From assembly GCA_022539475.1 (NCBI GenBank), contig VCMS01000064.1, positions 124,001 through 188,000 on the forward strand: a DNA stretch of 64,000 nucleotides, read 5' to 3'. This document shows positions 39,788 to 49,100 of this stretch, one piece after another (the stretch's first letter is position 1; each line of letters begins with the position of its first letter). The notes under the pieces were generated by a model that worked only from the letters and a program-made list of their open reading frames with translations, was not told the DNA's origin and ran no database searches. Origin of the DNA: Gracilaria domingensis (lineage: Eukaryota; Rhodophyta; Florideophyceae; Gracilariales; Gracilariaceae). The translations under genes were made by a program, and so were the position numbers.

Positions 39788-41722
39788 TTAGTCCACTCTG
39801 ATATTGGAATAAATCTTTCTTACAAACCAAAATGATGAGAAGAAGCCAATTGATCCGCACATGAGAGCAAACGCTGCACTCACCACCGTGCTGTACACCA
39901 TAAACATCATAGTGCTCACAAATGGCATATGGTCTGTCGCCGCCTGAGTCCCAATGTAGTACAAACTGTACAGGAACATGTACAAGCCTGCGGAGGCTGA
40001 TCCACCAAACGCCTGCCACCACCATGTCCATCTTTCAGCTGCCAATGTAAGGTAAGTGAATACTATGCTCATCTCCGCACAAGTGACGACAAGAATGGCG
40101 AATACAATGGAAAGCATGCCGAACAGGTACAGAATCTGATTTTGCCATATTGAGTTCAGGATGAACACCAGCTCCATGAACACTGTACCAAAGGGAAGAA
40201 TTCCGGCCAAGATAACGTACGCGCCTTGGGGAATGTTGAGAGGGGCAGCCGGAATCTGACGAGGGATCTGATTGGTGCGGCATGGGAACTCATACGGTTT
40301 CGACTTGTAACCAACATATGCGCCAGCGAACACCAATGGAACTGAAATTCCGAACCACATGAATAGCAACAGGAGCAATGTTGTGAAAGGAACTGCACCA
40401 GATGATCCGGATCCCCACACAAACAAGTTCAGAACAAAGAAAAGTGCAAAGGTGAGGCCTGGGAAAAGAAATGCGGAACCCATAGTAACTAGTTTGCGGT
40501 GCTGCCCATTTTCGAAAGACGAATAAACGCGGGCAGAAGCGTAGCCACAAATGGCAGAAGCCAAAACCCACAAAGATAGCATCGTCGTGATCAGCCCACC
40601 GCGATAGGCCGGAGACAAAAAGCCCAGGAGCGCAAAGAACAGAGTAATTGTAACCATCCACAAAGTTTGCGATCCAGAACCGCAGAAAATGGACAGAAGA
40701 ACAGGGTGCTGAGGAGTTCGGAAGACGTCACCGTGAACGAGCTTCCACCCAGTGATGTCTTCTTCGTCTTCTTCCTCCAGTGCATTATATCGAGAAAAGT
40801 CGCGAAGCACGGTTCGAAGAAGTACAGTTCCAACAAGTGCTGTCAAAAATAGAGAGATCATCAGCGAATTGACAATAGAGAACCATTGAATTTGCTTCAG
40901 CTCCGGATTCGTTTCTAGCAACTTGTCCCAACGCGTGGCCCATCGAATGCTGGAAACAACGTATTCCACATCGTATGTGAAGGTAATAGTTCCGTCCTCC
41001 TTGACTTCCATTGGTTCCATTCCATTGGAAACTGGGCAGGTGTGCGACGTTGGCTTCCCATTATTGTCTAGCTTGTGATCCACGCTATAGGTCTCGACTT
41101 CAAATCCAACAATTCGGTACCCATCTGAAGAACCTGTGTCAATATCGGCAAGCGCATTGAATGTATCCGACACTTCCTTGGGATCGTTGTAGAACACCTT
41201 GAACTTGAGGTGGTTGTTTATGTAAAGCTTTCCATTCTCTTCAACGCGACCAATATCGTACCCAAAGCGATAAGCCTCATGACGAGTGGCAGTCTCCCCC
41301 TTGATTACAACTGGCATGTTGTCCAAATTGAGGCGAACGGCATAGTCTTCCTTAATTCTCTTGCGCAGACGCTTCACCTGATCCTTATTAAGTTTCTTCG
41401 TGCACAATACCTTGCAATGGGCAGGAATCTTCATCTGAAAGTCGTACTCAGTGGGCTTCATACGGTCGCCCATTAACACTTGGCCAAGATTGACCGGTTT
41501 TGAACGGAGATCTTTCTTGCTCTCTGATCCGCAGAACGGAAGGGAGTAGTAGTCGTAGGGGAGCTTGTTCTTCGGGGATGTAAGCTTGTTCGCCATAACT
41601 TCAAGCTCTGTTCCTTCTTCGTAGCTGACTGGAGCAATGCCCGGAAGATAGAAAGCATGCACGCATGTTGCCAGAAGTGCGAGAAGACTCGCAAGTATTG
41701 CGAGAGTGCCCGAAACTGCCAT
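39788..41722 (-). CDS. TM9SF: transmembrane 9 superfamily protein (nonaspanin)
   Basis: A 644-residue EMP70/nonaspanin of the Golgi/endosome. A signal peptide (MAVSGTLAILASLLALLATC, cleavage near HA-FYLPG) is followed by the typical luminal domain: FYLPGIAPVSYEEG, LPYDYYSLPFCG, KSVNLGQVL-type QVLMGDRM, and HRYGYDIGRV-type EAYRFGYDIGRV. Nine hydrophobic segments follow. The motif-rich stretch EEDEEDITGWKLVHGDVFR joins TM1 to TM2. The C-terminus FVRKIYSNIRVD ends in RVD, near the family's KXD/E Golgi-retention signal. Nonaspanins act in cell adhesion, membrane-protein sorting and metal homeostasis. Intronless. A TCAGG element lies 300 bp upstream. Confidence 0.95.
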   Translation of the reverse strand: MAVSGTLAILASLLALLATCVHAFYLPGIAPVSYEEGTELEVMANKLTSPKNKLPYDYYSLPFCGSESKKDLRSKPVNLGQVLMGDRMKPTEYDFQMKIPAHCKVLCTKKLNKDQVKRLRKRIKEDYAVRLNLDNMPVVIKGETATRHEAYRFGYDIGRVEENGKLYINNHLKFKVFYNDPKEVSDTFNALADIDTGSSDGYRIVGFEVETYSVDHKLDNNGKPTSHTCPVSNGMEPMEVKEDGTITFTYDVEYVVSSIRWATRWDKLLETNPELKQIQWFSIVNSLMISLFLTALVGTVLLRTVLRDFSRYNALEEEDEEDITGWKLVHGDVFRTPQHPVLLSIFCGSGSQTLWMVTITLFFALLGFLSPAYRGGLITTMLSLWVLASAICGYASARVYSSFENGQHRKLVTMGSAFLFPGLTFALFFVLNLFVWGSGSSGAVPFTTLLLLLFMWFGISVPLVFAGAYVGYKSKPYEFPCRTNQIPRQIPAAPLNIPQGAYVILAGILPFGTVFMELVFILNSIWQNQILYLFGMLSIVFAILVVTCAEMSIVFTYLTLAAERWTWWWQAFGGSASAGLYMFLYSLYYIGTQAATDHMPFVSTMMFMVYSTVVSAAFALMCGSIGFFSSFWFVRKIYSNIRVD

Positions 41723-42023
41723 GCTTGTTTTCAGCAGATTTTGAAGCAGTTGAGCAAAGACTTCGGGTACAGAGAATAGAAAACCTTCCCGGTGATGTAT
41801 TACAATTCTGAGCTAGGTGCTTCTCAAAAAGAACGTGGCAAGGTCAGAGTGAGGGTAGTTAAATCAAGAAAGTGAAGACGAACAAAACAGAGTGCGTGTG
41901 ATAGTGATTACGCACAGAAGATGCTTACGTCCCCTCGATTGGGCTGCGGGGGGATATGTTTTGAGGAGAAGAAGTCACCGCACCAGAGACCCGAGGGACA
42001 GCGTCTAAGAAATTGGCCCAGTG

Positions 42024-42043
42024 TCAGGACTCCTGACTCAGGA
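42024..42043. promoter_or_regulatory. TCAGG inverted-plus-direct repeat, copy 4
   Basis: TCAGGACTCCTGACTCAGGA, about 300 bp upstream of the TM9SF start, differing from copy 2 at two positions. Confidence 0.45.
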
Positions 42044-42212
42044 GAGCTGTAGGCTTCGCGAACATGGATTTGTAGAGGTTCCAAAATGTCAGTCAACTGG
42101 GCATGCCCATGGGGCTTATCTATCTACCGTGTATTCCACCTATCAAGGTACGGCGGTATCTGATCTTCAGATCAAACAGATTTTTTGCAACCGGACACAA
42201 AAAAAGCTTGGC

Positions 42213-42237
42213 ATAATTTGAATTGAATTCAAATTAT
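42213..42237. repeat. perfect 25-bp AT palindrome
   Basis: Two perfect 12-base complementary arms (left arm ATAATTTGAATT) around one central G. Confidence 0.8.
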
Positions 42238-42315
42238 AGTCGTTCGGTAATACTTCTGTATCTCACTTCTCTTCTTCTTCTTCTTCTTTCGATCATCGAT
42301 CATCGAAGATATATG

Positions 42316-42370
42316 CACCTCACTCTTAGATACTGATAGTAAGTAATTTGGTATTAGTATGAGTGAGGTG
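42316..42370. repeat. 55-nt imperfect hairpin
   Basis: Outer arms CACCTCACTC (42316-42325) and GAGTGAGGTG (42361-42370) pair perfectly. Inner arms TACTGATA (42331-42338) and TATTAGTA (42352-42359) pair with one G-T wobble, leaving a 13-base loop and an asymmetric bulge. Confidence 0.75.
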
Positions 42371-42766
42371 CCGCGCAGTATGTGGTTTCTTGTTATCTTC
42401 ATTTAATTACAGGTTCTTCGTTAAAAGTTAAACGCACGATTAGAAAGATGGGCGAAGCATCGCCTCACATAAACGGAACTGGACTGTTTTCGTGTGGCAA
42501 ATGCATCACCCATTACTCATAATCGTTCGTAATCGGCAGTATTCTAAGTTCTATTGCTGTATTTATGTGGTTGAGCTCCTGCAGAGAAGCACCAATCCCA
42601 GGTTTCGCGGTCCGTAGGAAGAGAGCGAAGATCGTTCGTTCATCGGCTCATGTAATAAGAGCATTCCTAAGACAGTTGCTGGCTCTTATAGCCTACGGAA
42701 TGTTATACTTTTGTTATACGGAAATGAATCTGCAAATTCTGTGAACAGCATAATGCTTAAAAATGG

Positions 42767-42813
42767 CAACCTGATTCATAACAGTTCCATTGGAAATGTT
42801 ATGAATCAGTTTG
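42767..42813. repeat. 47-nt hairpin with 22-nt arms
   Basis: Arms 42767-42788 and 42792-42813 are complementary at 20 of 22 positions around a three-base loop ATT; the core CTGATTCATAACA is perfectly paired. It could be a small-RNA precursor-like fold or a MITE remnant. Confidence 0.8.
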
Positions 42814-43151
42814 AATGTCGAACTCGTCGATTCCATTAACGTTTTCTTCAGATTTACGAGAGCCCCATACAAGAGCACCAGATGATCTTGTGCATCTCAT
42901 GTGGGCCTCTTCAACGTATCAACAATTCGTCTTAATCTGTTCGCTAAAAACCAGCTTCTGATGTTAGCCGACAAAAACGACAATGTACAATTGTCGGCCT
43001 ACTTGAGAAGCAGAAATTCATGATTATGAAGCTTCGCGCTTTTTCTTTACAAGTTTGCAGCCAATTCCCTAAACAGAAGCTTTTCCCACTTTCTACCGCA
43101 CTAGAGAGAAGAACGTCAGGCTTCTACGGTAGAAGTTTTACCTCTGACCAG

Positions 43152-44405
43152 TTACGAAAAATGTCGCAAAAACAGATTTCGAGCGACCAATCCAAAAGAA
43201 CAGCAGAAAACCTGCAAGACAATGAGAATGATGCAAAGAGTCCTCTCATGAAGAGGGCCTGTTATCACAAGCACAAGATTAACGAGGTTGAGATGAGACT
43301 TCACACCTTCCAGACGCCCGGTGTTCTTATTGTAGGTTGGAAGTCGGTGTCTTGGGCACGGTACAATGCCAAACAGTTGAGGAAGGGAGTAGACAAAGTT
43401 AATAATCTGTGGAATAAACAACAGCAACAAAGTAGTCGAGTAATGGCCAAGAATGCTTCCCATAGCAAACGTCATTCCCGCAAAATAACAGAATGTGTCT
43501 CCGACGAACACCTGAGAAGGATACCAGTTATGGGATATTAGTCCAAGACAAACTGCGATAAACGGTAGCATCATATCCAGTGAAAACGTGTGATGATCTC
43601 GAAGAAGTTGCAAATTGTCCTTAGGCACATCGGACGTCAGATTGAGCGAGTTGTGAACAATGACGAAAAGCCCAATGACAATTGATTGCCCGACTTCTAG
43701 TCCATTGATGCCAGCATAGATGTTGATAGCATTTGTGCAAAAGATACTCAGCATGGCCATGTAAATGTAATACGCCGCGCTGAGGTCGACTAATCTTCCA
43801 GACACGCTATGCACAAGACCACCTCCAAACAGACTGGCGATTCGACCGACGAGCGGACGGATAATGCGCGGTAGAACAACTGTTGTTTTGCCGGTGTAAT
43901 TGACAAGCAATGGCATGCTGGCAATGAGCGGAAGCACAAGTTTGTACCGCCATCTCAGGTCTAACACGTCGTCCGCAAAACCTAGCAGCGTCATAAATGT
44001 GACACACGCCATGGCCGCTGTGTACAATCGTGCATCGCCGTTGTAGTGAGCGACGATGTGCAGTATACAAAGTACCATAATGTACACGGTTGCGGGTATC
44101 AATCCTAAAGGTTCCGGGATTCTTTGTTCGCCTGCAGGGGTACCTCGCTTGTTAATGTCTTTTCCGAACATTCCGGCTTTGAGGAAAAGCGGCACCATGG
44201 CCGATATGAAATAGGAAACAGCAAGGTATGATACGACTGATAATACACCGCTTAGAATTATGCGTTGTAACAATTCTGCCTTCGAGGCCTCTTTGCAAAC
44301 AAACGAGTAAACCAGAAGCACGATCAAGATTGTGAGCACTCTCAAACAAAATGTGCCGCCATTGCCCGCAAACGACCGTGACACCTTGTGAGTATGTGAA
44401 GCCAT
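43152..44405 (-). CDS. ALG7: UDP-GlcNAc:dolichyl-phosphate GlcNAc-1-phosphotransferase
   Basis: The tunicamycin-sensitive ER enzyme (ALG7/DPAGT1) that starts the lipid-linked N-glycan precursor by moving GlcNAc-1-P to dolichyl phosphate. The 417-residue multi-pass protein shows GKDINKRGTPAGEQRIPEP (substrate loop), LLGFADDVLDLRWRYKL (the DD pair of the metal site), NAINIYAGINGLEVGQS (the N-x-x-N-x-x-DG-N-like loop), QVFVGDTFCYFAGM, and CPRHRLPTYNKNTG in the late cytosolic loop. The usual NIL-G-NG is NIYAGINGLE here, as in other ALG7 proteins. The C-terminus ends in a hydrophobic helix and FLRHFS. The ATG at 44405 is the first in frame. Intronless. Confidence 0.96.
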   Translation of the reverse strand: MASHTHKVSRSFAGNGGTFCLRVLTILIVLLVYSFVCKEASKAELLQRIILSGVLSVVSYLAVSYFISAMVPLFLKAGMFGKDINKRGTPAGEQRIPEPLGLIPATVYIMVLCILHIVAHYNGDARLYTAAMACVTFMTLLGFADDVLDLRWRYKLVLPLIASMPLLVNYTGKTTVVLPRIIRPLVGRIASLFGGGLVHSVSGRLVDLSAAYYIYMAMLSIFCTNAINIYAGINGLEVGQSIVIGLFVIVHNSLNLTSDVPKDNLQLLRDHHTFSLDMMLPFIAVCLGLISHNWYPSQVFVGDTFCYFAGMTFAMGSILGHYSTTLLLLFIPQIINFVYSLPQLFGIVPCPRHRLPTYNKNTGRLEGVKSHLNLVNLVLVITGPLHERTLCIILIVLQVFCCSFGLVARNLFLRHFS

Positions 44406-45267
44406 TTCAGTGTACTATGAGGCGTAAAAGGCCTGCTTGATGAACGCCCTTTACCCTCTCTGAAGTTGAAAAGCTCAAAAGAAACAGTTAGTTTTCCAAT
44501 GCAAAGCAGTTGTACAAGCCTTTCTGACAAGTAACCTGTATGTTGTTGTACAATAGTTAGTAGAATGATTCCTTCGGCACACTTCGAGATTCAGTAAATT
44601 TAGGTAGAGGGCTAGCCCTCTTAACCCGCCTTTTTGCACAATAAACGAGCGAAATACGTCGAAGAAGATGTGTTGTTATGCATTTCAGATGAACAAAATC
44701 AATCACTGCAAATGGATTGACTTGGGAATTTTGAACAGTATGAGTCAATGATAGCACATCAAACGCGCACACGTGGGAGTATGATCTTTGAACTGCAAAG
44801 TTTGAATTAAATTATTTACGCATAAGAGCATGGAAGTACGAAAGGATATCCTTGCTGAAGAGTCATCCTCCGACATCGTCCGGTGGTGCCAGGACTTGCA
44901 TTCCACAGCATAATCTTAAGAGATCCGGAATTGGTCCGAACTCGAAAGCATGTCACTAGTGATATAGAATCTCATTTTAACATCGGCGGATATTAAACCG
45001 TTTAAAAAATGTGAAGTTGGATTCCTCCACCAGTGACTTCTTTCGAGCTTCAAACTCCGGTAATTTAGTTTTAACTGAAACGAGTATCAACGATGCCTGG
45101 TGTTTATCCCTCTCTTTTTCAAAACAAAACACTCCACTAAATCCAGAAATGAATTTTTTCAGTCACGAGTTCGAAAATTTATCGCCACCGCCAACTTCGA
45201 CGTAGCCCTCTACCCTCGGAAACTACCTTTGTGTCAAAACACATCACTGGCTTTCCGGTTCATACTA
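44406..45267. other. divergent intergenic region of ALG7 and ORC2
   Basis: About 860 bp, AT-rich toward ORC2. A perfect 16-bp palindrome AGAGGGCTAGCCCTCT lies at 44606-44621, about 200 bp upstream of ALG7. The open frame running into ORC2 upstream of its ATG is not family-like. Confidence 0.5.
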
Positions 45268-46527
45268 ATGCCAAGAGGAAAAAGACGAAGCTCCGCTCAC
45301 TCTGAACGAGGGCGTTCCTCTACGCCATCAAAGCGAGCCCGAGTTCGTACTAGAGATGTTGGAAACCCACAATCAAGAGATCAACAGCTCTCTCAGAAAC
45401 GTCAAAGAGGGCGTCTAAAAACCAACGCAGCGAAGAACACGCAAGAGGAAGTGATCTCGAAGGCGATACAAGATGTTCAGGAAGAGGAAGAAATTGGTGC
45501 AGGGAGGTCTTACTTTGAGGCTCACAAGGGAGTGGTGCGGACTTCGAATCTCACGTTGGCCAATTTATCAATAGCTTCTCAGGAGCAATTAGAGAATGCT
45601 CTTCACAATTTTGAACATCCTCTGAAACGAGAACAAGAATTTCAACTTGATACGCTTCGAAAATGTTTCCAACAATACCTCTACATACTAGAAGCTTCTC
45701 ACTCTCTTTTGTTCTATGGTTTTGGGTCTAAAAAAAAGTTATTGGACGAGTTCGCTCAGTATCTTACAAAGTCTCACGCTATTATGGTCGTCAATGCGTT
45801 TAATCCAACCTTGAGTTTGCGATCTATTCTCGCGCAGATTGCAAAAGACTTTCTGAATTGTGATGGTTTCCCAAAACGCACCTTATCCGATTACATAGAC
45901 GCCATTCGCAGAAATGTAAGACACCATCGCATTGGAATTGTCATTCATAACATAGATGGACCCTCGTTAAGGTCGTCCGAGAATCAAAATGTGCTTGCAA
46001 CGCTCAGTTCAATACCAGGCATATCAATTGCAGCTAGCATCGATCATGTAAATGCGCCTCTTTTGTGGGACGGTGCAATGTACTCAAAGTTTGAATGGGC
46101 TTGGATAAAAGCAGATACATTTGCTCCGTACGACGCGGAGACCGTATATAGCTCAAAACCACTTTTGCACGGAGGTAGAGAGCGACGTGTTGAGGGTGCT
46201 GTTGCACTTCTGACATCATTATCGAAAAGAGCGAGACAAGTATTCGAAGTGCTAGCTCAAAGGCAGCTAGATGCAGATCACGCAAAATCCACCACACACA
46301 GTGCAATCAGTCGAACAACATTCAACCAACTGTTTGAAATCACGAAAGAGAAATTCCTAACTACTGATGCAAATACTTTGAGGGGTATTCTGACAGAGTT
46401 GCACACACATGATTTGCTTCAGAGCAAACGAGGAGCAGATGCAGCGGAGCAGCTCTGGATACCACTGCATAAGGCGCAGCTAGAGGCTATCATTTTGGAG
46501 ATAAACTCCGTGGAAAAGGAAGTGTAA
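45268..46527 (+). CDS. ORC2: origin recognition complex subunit 2
   Basis: A 419-residue nuclear protein. The N-terminal about 85 residues are basic and disordered (MPRGKRRSSAHSERGRSSTP). The AAA+-like core shows SHSLLFYGFGSKKKLLDEFA, AIMVVNAFNPTLSLRSIL, IVIHNIDGPSLRSSENQNVL and ISIAASIDHVNAPLLWD, with a following KADTFAPY segment, all diagnostic of ORC2. A C-terminal winged helix follows (QVFEVLAQRQL, FNQLFEITKEKFLTTD). ORC2 is part of the complex that marks replication origins and loads MCM with CDC6/CDT1. The ATG at 45268 was chosen because upstream sequence is AT-rich and not conserved. Slightly short for the family, but all core blocks are present. Confidence 0.94.
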   Translation: MPRGKRRSSAHSERGRSSTPSKRARVRTRDVGNPQSRDQQLSQKRQRGRLKTNAAKNTQEEVISKAIQDVQEEEEIGAGRSYFEAHKGVVRTSNLTLANLSIASQEQLENALHNFEHPLKREQEFQLDTLRKCFQQYLYILEASHSLLFYGFGSKKKLLDEFAQYLTKSHAIMVVNAFNPTLSLRSILAQIAKDFLNCDGFPKRTLSDYIDAIRRNVRHHRIGIVIHNIDGPSLRSSENQNVLATLSSIPGISIAASIDHVNAPLLWDGAMYSKFEWAWIKADTFAPYDAETVYSSKPLLHGGRERRVEGAVALLTSLSKRARQVFEVLAQRQLDADHAKSTTHSAISRTTFNQLFEITKEKFLTTDANTLRGILTELHTHDLLQSKRGADAAEQLWIPLHKAQLEAIILEINSVEKEV

Positions 46528-46948
46528 AGCGAAGTTCGAAGACAAGGGGGTGCTTCATCAAGATTTGCCTATGTTGATGGTTGCGCAAGTCACAGGTTTT
46601 TCAACCGCATTCATCAGACTGCTCTTGTTTTGTAAGTTTGTATTCGACCCTGCATATCTGAGATAACCACAGTTAATCGACGATTCAGGAGTACTTTCTT
46701 GTCTTTCCCGATATGATAACATGCTGTTTCGTCCTTCCGTTTCGAAAGCTACTGTCTGTAAAGGTAATCCATTTAACTGCGAAGTTCGTCACGAGGTTGA
46801 GGGCAAGACATTTTCTTTGAACGCGGTAGTACGGTCATGGCGCGATGTTTAATTTAGAAGATATGAAAGTAAGCAGCGGTGGTGATTACACCAAATGTGC
46901 TTCATCCATTACAACGTAGGAACGCACAAACTTTCACGAGAATAAATA
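46528..46948. other. intergenic between convergent genes
   Basis: About 420 bp of 3'-flanking DNA between ORC2 and the Mpv17-like gene; nothing recognised. Confidence 0.5.
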
Positions 46949-47992
46949 TTAAGCGATAGCTTCATCATTTGAATGTGATATATACATGAAAATCACGTTC
47001 CACACAAGTGCCACACAGTTGACATACACAACTTGCAGATGCTTTGGAACAAAGGAAAAGTTAATAAATTGTGCAGCGGGCCACAACATCCAGTTTGCTT
47101 TCATAGCAGACCACAGTTTGGTCTTCACGGTGTCGGAAACCTCTTTAAGGGAATGTCCTTCCAATGTACCTACGCCCATCATGAACGCTGAGTTGAAGAA
47201 AGGAGCAAAGAGCAATTGATCGGTGATAAGCTTGCTAATGACTGAATACTTGTTCGTATACAGTTTGTCAAGAGTCGAAAACCAGTAATGAAGGGTGGGA
47301 CCCATGAAGCAAAAGCCCCAAACGGTAATTGCTAAAGTTCTCCTCATATCCCACAGAAACTCTTTGTTAGCCATCTGCGAGAATTTCTGTGCTAAAACGT
47401 CACCCAAGAAAGCAATGAGAGATGTCGTAATAGCTTTGGTCAGTACAGGATTTCGAGACATAGCGCGCATGTACATGGCCATCAAGGCAGCAAAGATTCC
47501 TTCATTTGGTTTGCCTCCATCGCCGTTAAACTTCCCATCTTCACCTCTTCCACTTCCACCACTGCCTCCATTCCGCGCAAAACCACCGCTGCCAGAACCA
47601 AGAGCCACCTGAGGGTTTCCGTTCTCAAATCGCAAAGCGTGGAACTCGTCAGTGGTATCCTCGTCATCGTCATCATCCCACCAATCCGGCAGTTTTGTAG
47701 GGACTTTGTCAAAAGCATATACGGTTTGCTTGGATGGTGTCCGTGATGTTGAGAAAGAGCGAAACGGAGCTTGCGATATTCGAAATGTATTCACACCAAG
47801 CTGATTCGGACGGACAAGATTAAAAGATAGGCGGGATTCTCTCAAGAACTTGCTATTGCCATATCTGGACGACACGTTCCTCAGCTTTGACGCACTCGAT
47901 AAACTTCGGGTCACGTAGAGAGACGCACCAGGCGGAGCAGCACAGAATGCCACCGAAACACGAGAAAATCCCGAGGCCACCATGCAGTTCAT
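46949..47992 (-). CDS. Mpv17/PMP22 family membrane protein, organellar
   Basis: 347 residues. A Ser/Arg-rich leader of about 90 residues suggests mitochondrial or plastid import. A linker follows with an acidic run (WWDDDDDEDTTDEF) and a Gly-rich tract (GSGSGGFARNGGSGGSGRGE). The C-terminal 180 residues form the Mpv17/PMP22 domain: MYMRAMSRNPVLTKAITTSL, GDVLAQKFSQ, FMGPTLHYWFSTLDKLY, KLITDQLLFAPFFNSAFM, and NWMLWPAAQFINFSFVPKHL followed by the VVYVNCVALVWNVIFMYISH signature. Family members form small channels or affect nucleotide and ROS homeostasis in inner membranes. ATG codons at 47992 and 47983 are both possible. Confidence 0.92.
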   Translation of the reverse strand: MNCMVASGFSRVSVAFCAAPPGASLYVTRSLSSASKLRNVSSRYGNSKFLRESRLSFNLVRPNQLGVNTFRISQAPFRSFSTSRTPSKQTVYAFDKVPTKLPDWWDDDDDEDTTDEFHALRFENGNPQVALGSGSGGFARNGGSGGSGRGEDGKFNGDGGKPNEGIFAALMAMYMRAMSRNPVLTKAITTSLIAFLGDVLAQKFSQMANKEFLWDMRRTLAITVWGFCFMGPTLHYWFSTLDKLYTNKYSVISKLITDQLLFAPFFNSAFMMGVGTLEGHSLKEVSDTVKTKLWSAMKANWMLWPAAQFINFSFVPKHLQVVYVNCVALVWNVIFMYISHSNDEAIA

Positions 47993-48334
47993 TGCGACAA
48001 AGGAAGTGCAACTGCTGACCAGCGCCTGACCACGGTGAGGATAGAGGACGACGGTGGTGACGAGCTTTTAAAGTATCGATGAAGAGATTCGGCAGTCAGG
48101 TAACAGACGGCAATTACGGCCATCAACGAATCGTTTTGTCCACAAATCGCAATGCGATCGCGCCCAATAGAAAGACAGGGCGCGTGGACGAAACAGCGAG
48201 CCGCACAAACACGTCGAAACGACTCCATACGTCGATACGAGGGTTAGCCAATCGCAGATGCGATTAATTTCTAGACACCATTTTTGTTCGACACAGGTGC
48301 CGCACCGCTTGCAGGAGTTCATAGCAAAGCTCAC

Positions 48335-48650
48335 TTTCACAAATTCTGGAATACTGAGCTCTGGTTCCACAATCATAAGATGAACATCAAGCGCTTTGAC
48401 AACCAATGGACCAATGGTTATGTTCGGTACAAACCGACCATCCATGACATCGACATGAACCCAGCCACATCCCGCTGCATCGATTGCGCGCACTTCTTCT
48501 CCAAGCTTTGAAAAATTAGCCGAGAGAATTGAAGGAGAAACGACGACCTGTCCCTTCGCTGCAGCTGGCACGTCAACGGCGGCTCTTGGAGCGGCGCGAT
48601 GTGGACGAGCGCAAGTGGCGGGCCGTTGAGGAGCTGCTAGCGCGAATACC
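48335..48650 (-). pseudogene. truncated ribulose-phosphate 3-epimerase fragment
   Basis: The minus strand encodes [40 protein letters not shown] and [18 protein letters not shown], unmistakably the N-terminal third of RPE, the Calvin-cycle/pentose-phosphate epimerase. Between PLVVKAL and DVHLM about nine residues are missing. After FVK the homology stops at a GTGAGC that could be a splice donor, and no continuation was found down to the next gene. A plastid-like Ala/Arg/Pro leader precedes it, but there is no in-frame ATG. It is either a dead fragment or the leftover first exon of a disrupted copy; a functional RPE must lie elsewhere. Confidence 0.8.
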
Positions 48651-48659
48651 GTCAGGGCT

Positions 48660-49100
48660 AGGGACAATATAATTGCGGCTTCATTGCAATCCAACCAGTA
48701 ATAGAAAATATCACTGCAATACGTCTTCTTCGTGAAATAAGCATTGCAATACTCCACAGCAAAGCAATTTGATATTGATATTGCAACAGGAGAATCAGGC
48801 TTTTGACAAAGATGACAAACAGGTTCGCGTAGCGCTCGCACAATAGGATATACACCCCAGCTTGGTTTGATGTGCTACGAGGAGGGTAGTGCAGTTGCCA
48901 AAGAGATTTGCGCATTAGGAAACGCAGATCTCCATGGAGATCAAACAGGGAGCAACTCAAAGGAACGTTGTAGTGTATATAGCAATTAGAAATGCAATTA
49001 CCGAACTCTTTGCAAAAGTGATTGCAATTAATAGTCGTTATGCAATTCCATATTGCTATTGCATATTGCAATAGCATTGCAATGCAATTAATTGGGTCGG
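48660..49100. repeat. ATTGCAAT-rich stretch
   Basis: At least ten copies of ATTGCAAT, ATTGC or GCAAT cluster here, densest at 49021-49095, where TATTGCATATTGCAATAGCA and neighbouring bases form overlapping palindromes. The array is irregular, so it is not a simple microsatellite. Confidence 0.6.

Larger units (their letters stand above)
41723..43151. other. gene-free interval with a cluster of inverted repeats
   Basis: 1.4 kb between the TM9SF start and the ALG7 stop. No coding gene is supported; the frame 43020-43541 is antisense to ALG7. It holds the TCAGG element (42024-42043), four inverted repeats (42213-42237, 42316-42370, 42767-42813, 42978-42996), and a CTT microsatellite with CGATCATCGATCATCG at about 42268-42307. 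Confidence 0.6.

Noticed and set aside
43020-43541. 173-codon plus-strand frame
   Set aside because: Mostly antisense to the conserved ALG7 coding sequence.
48068-48841. 257-codon continuous frame around the RPE fragment
   Set aside because: Only the middle third resembles RPE; there is no ATG start and the tail is unrelated, so it is treated as a pseudogene fragment.
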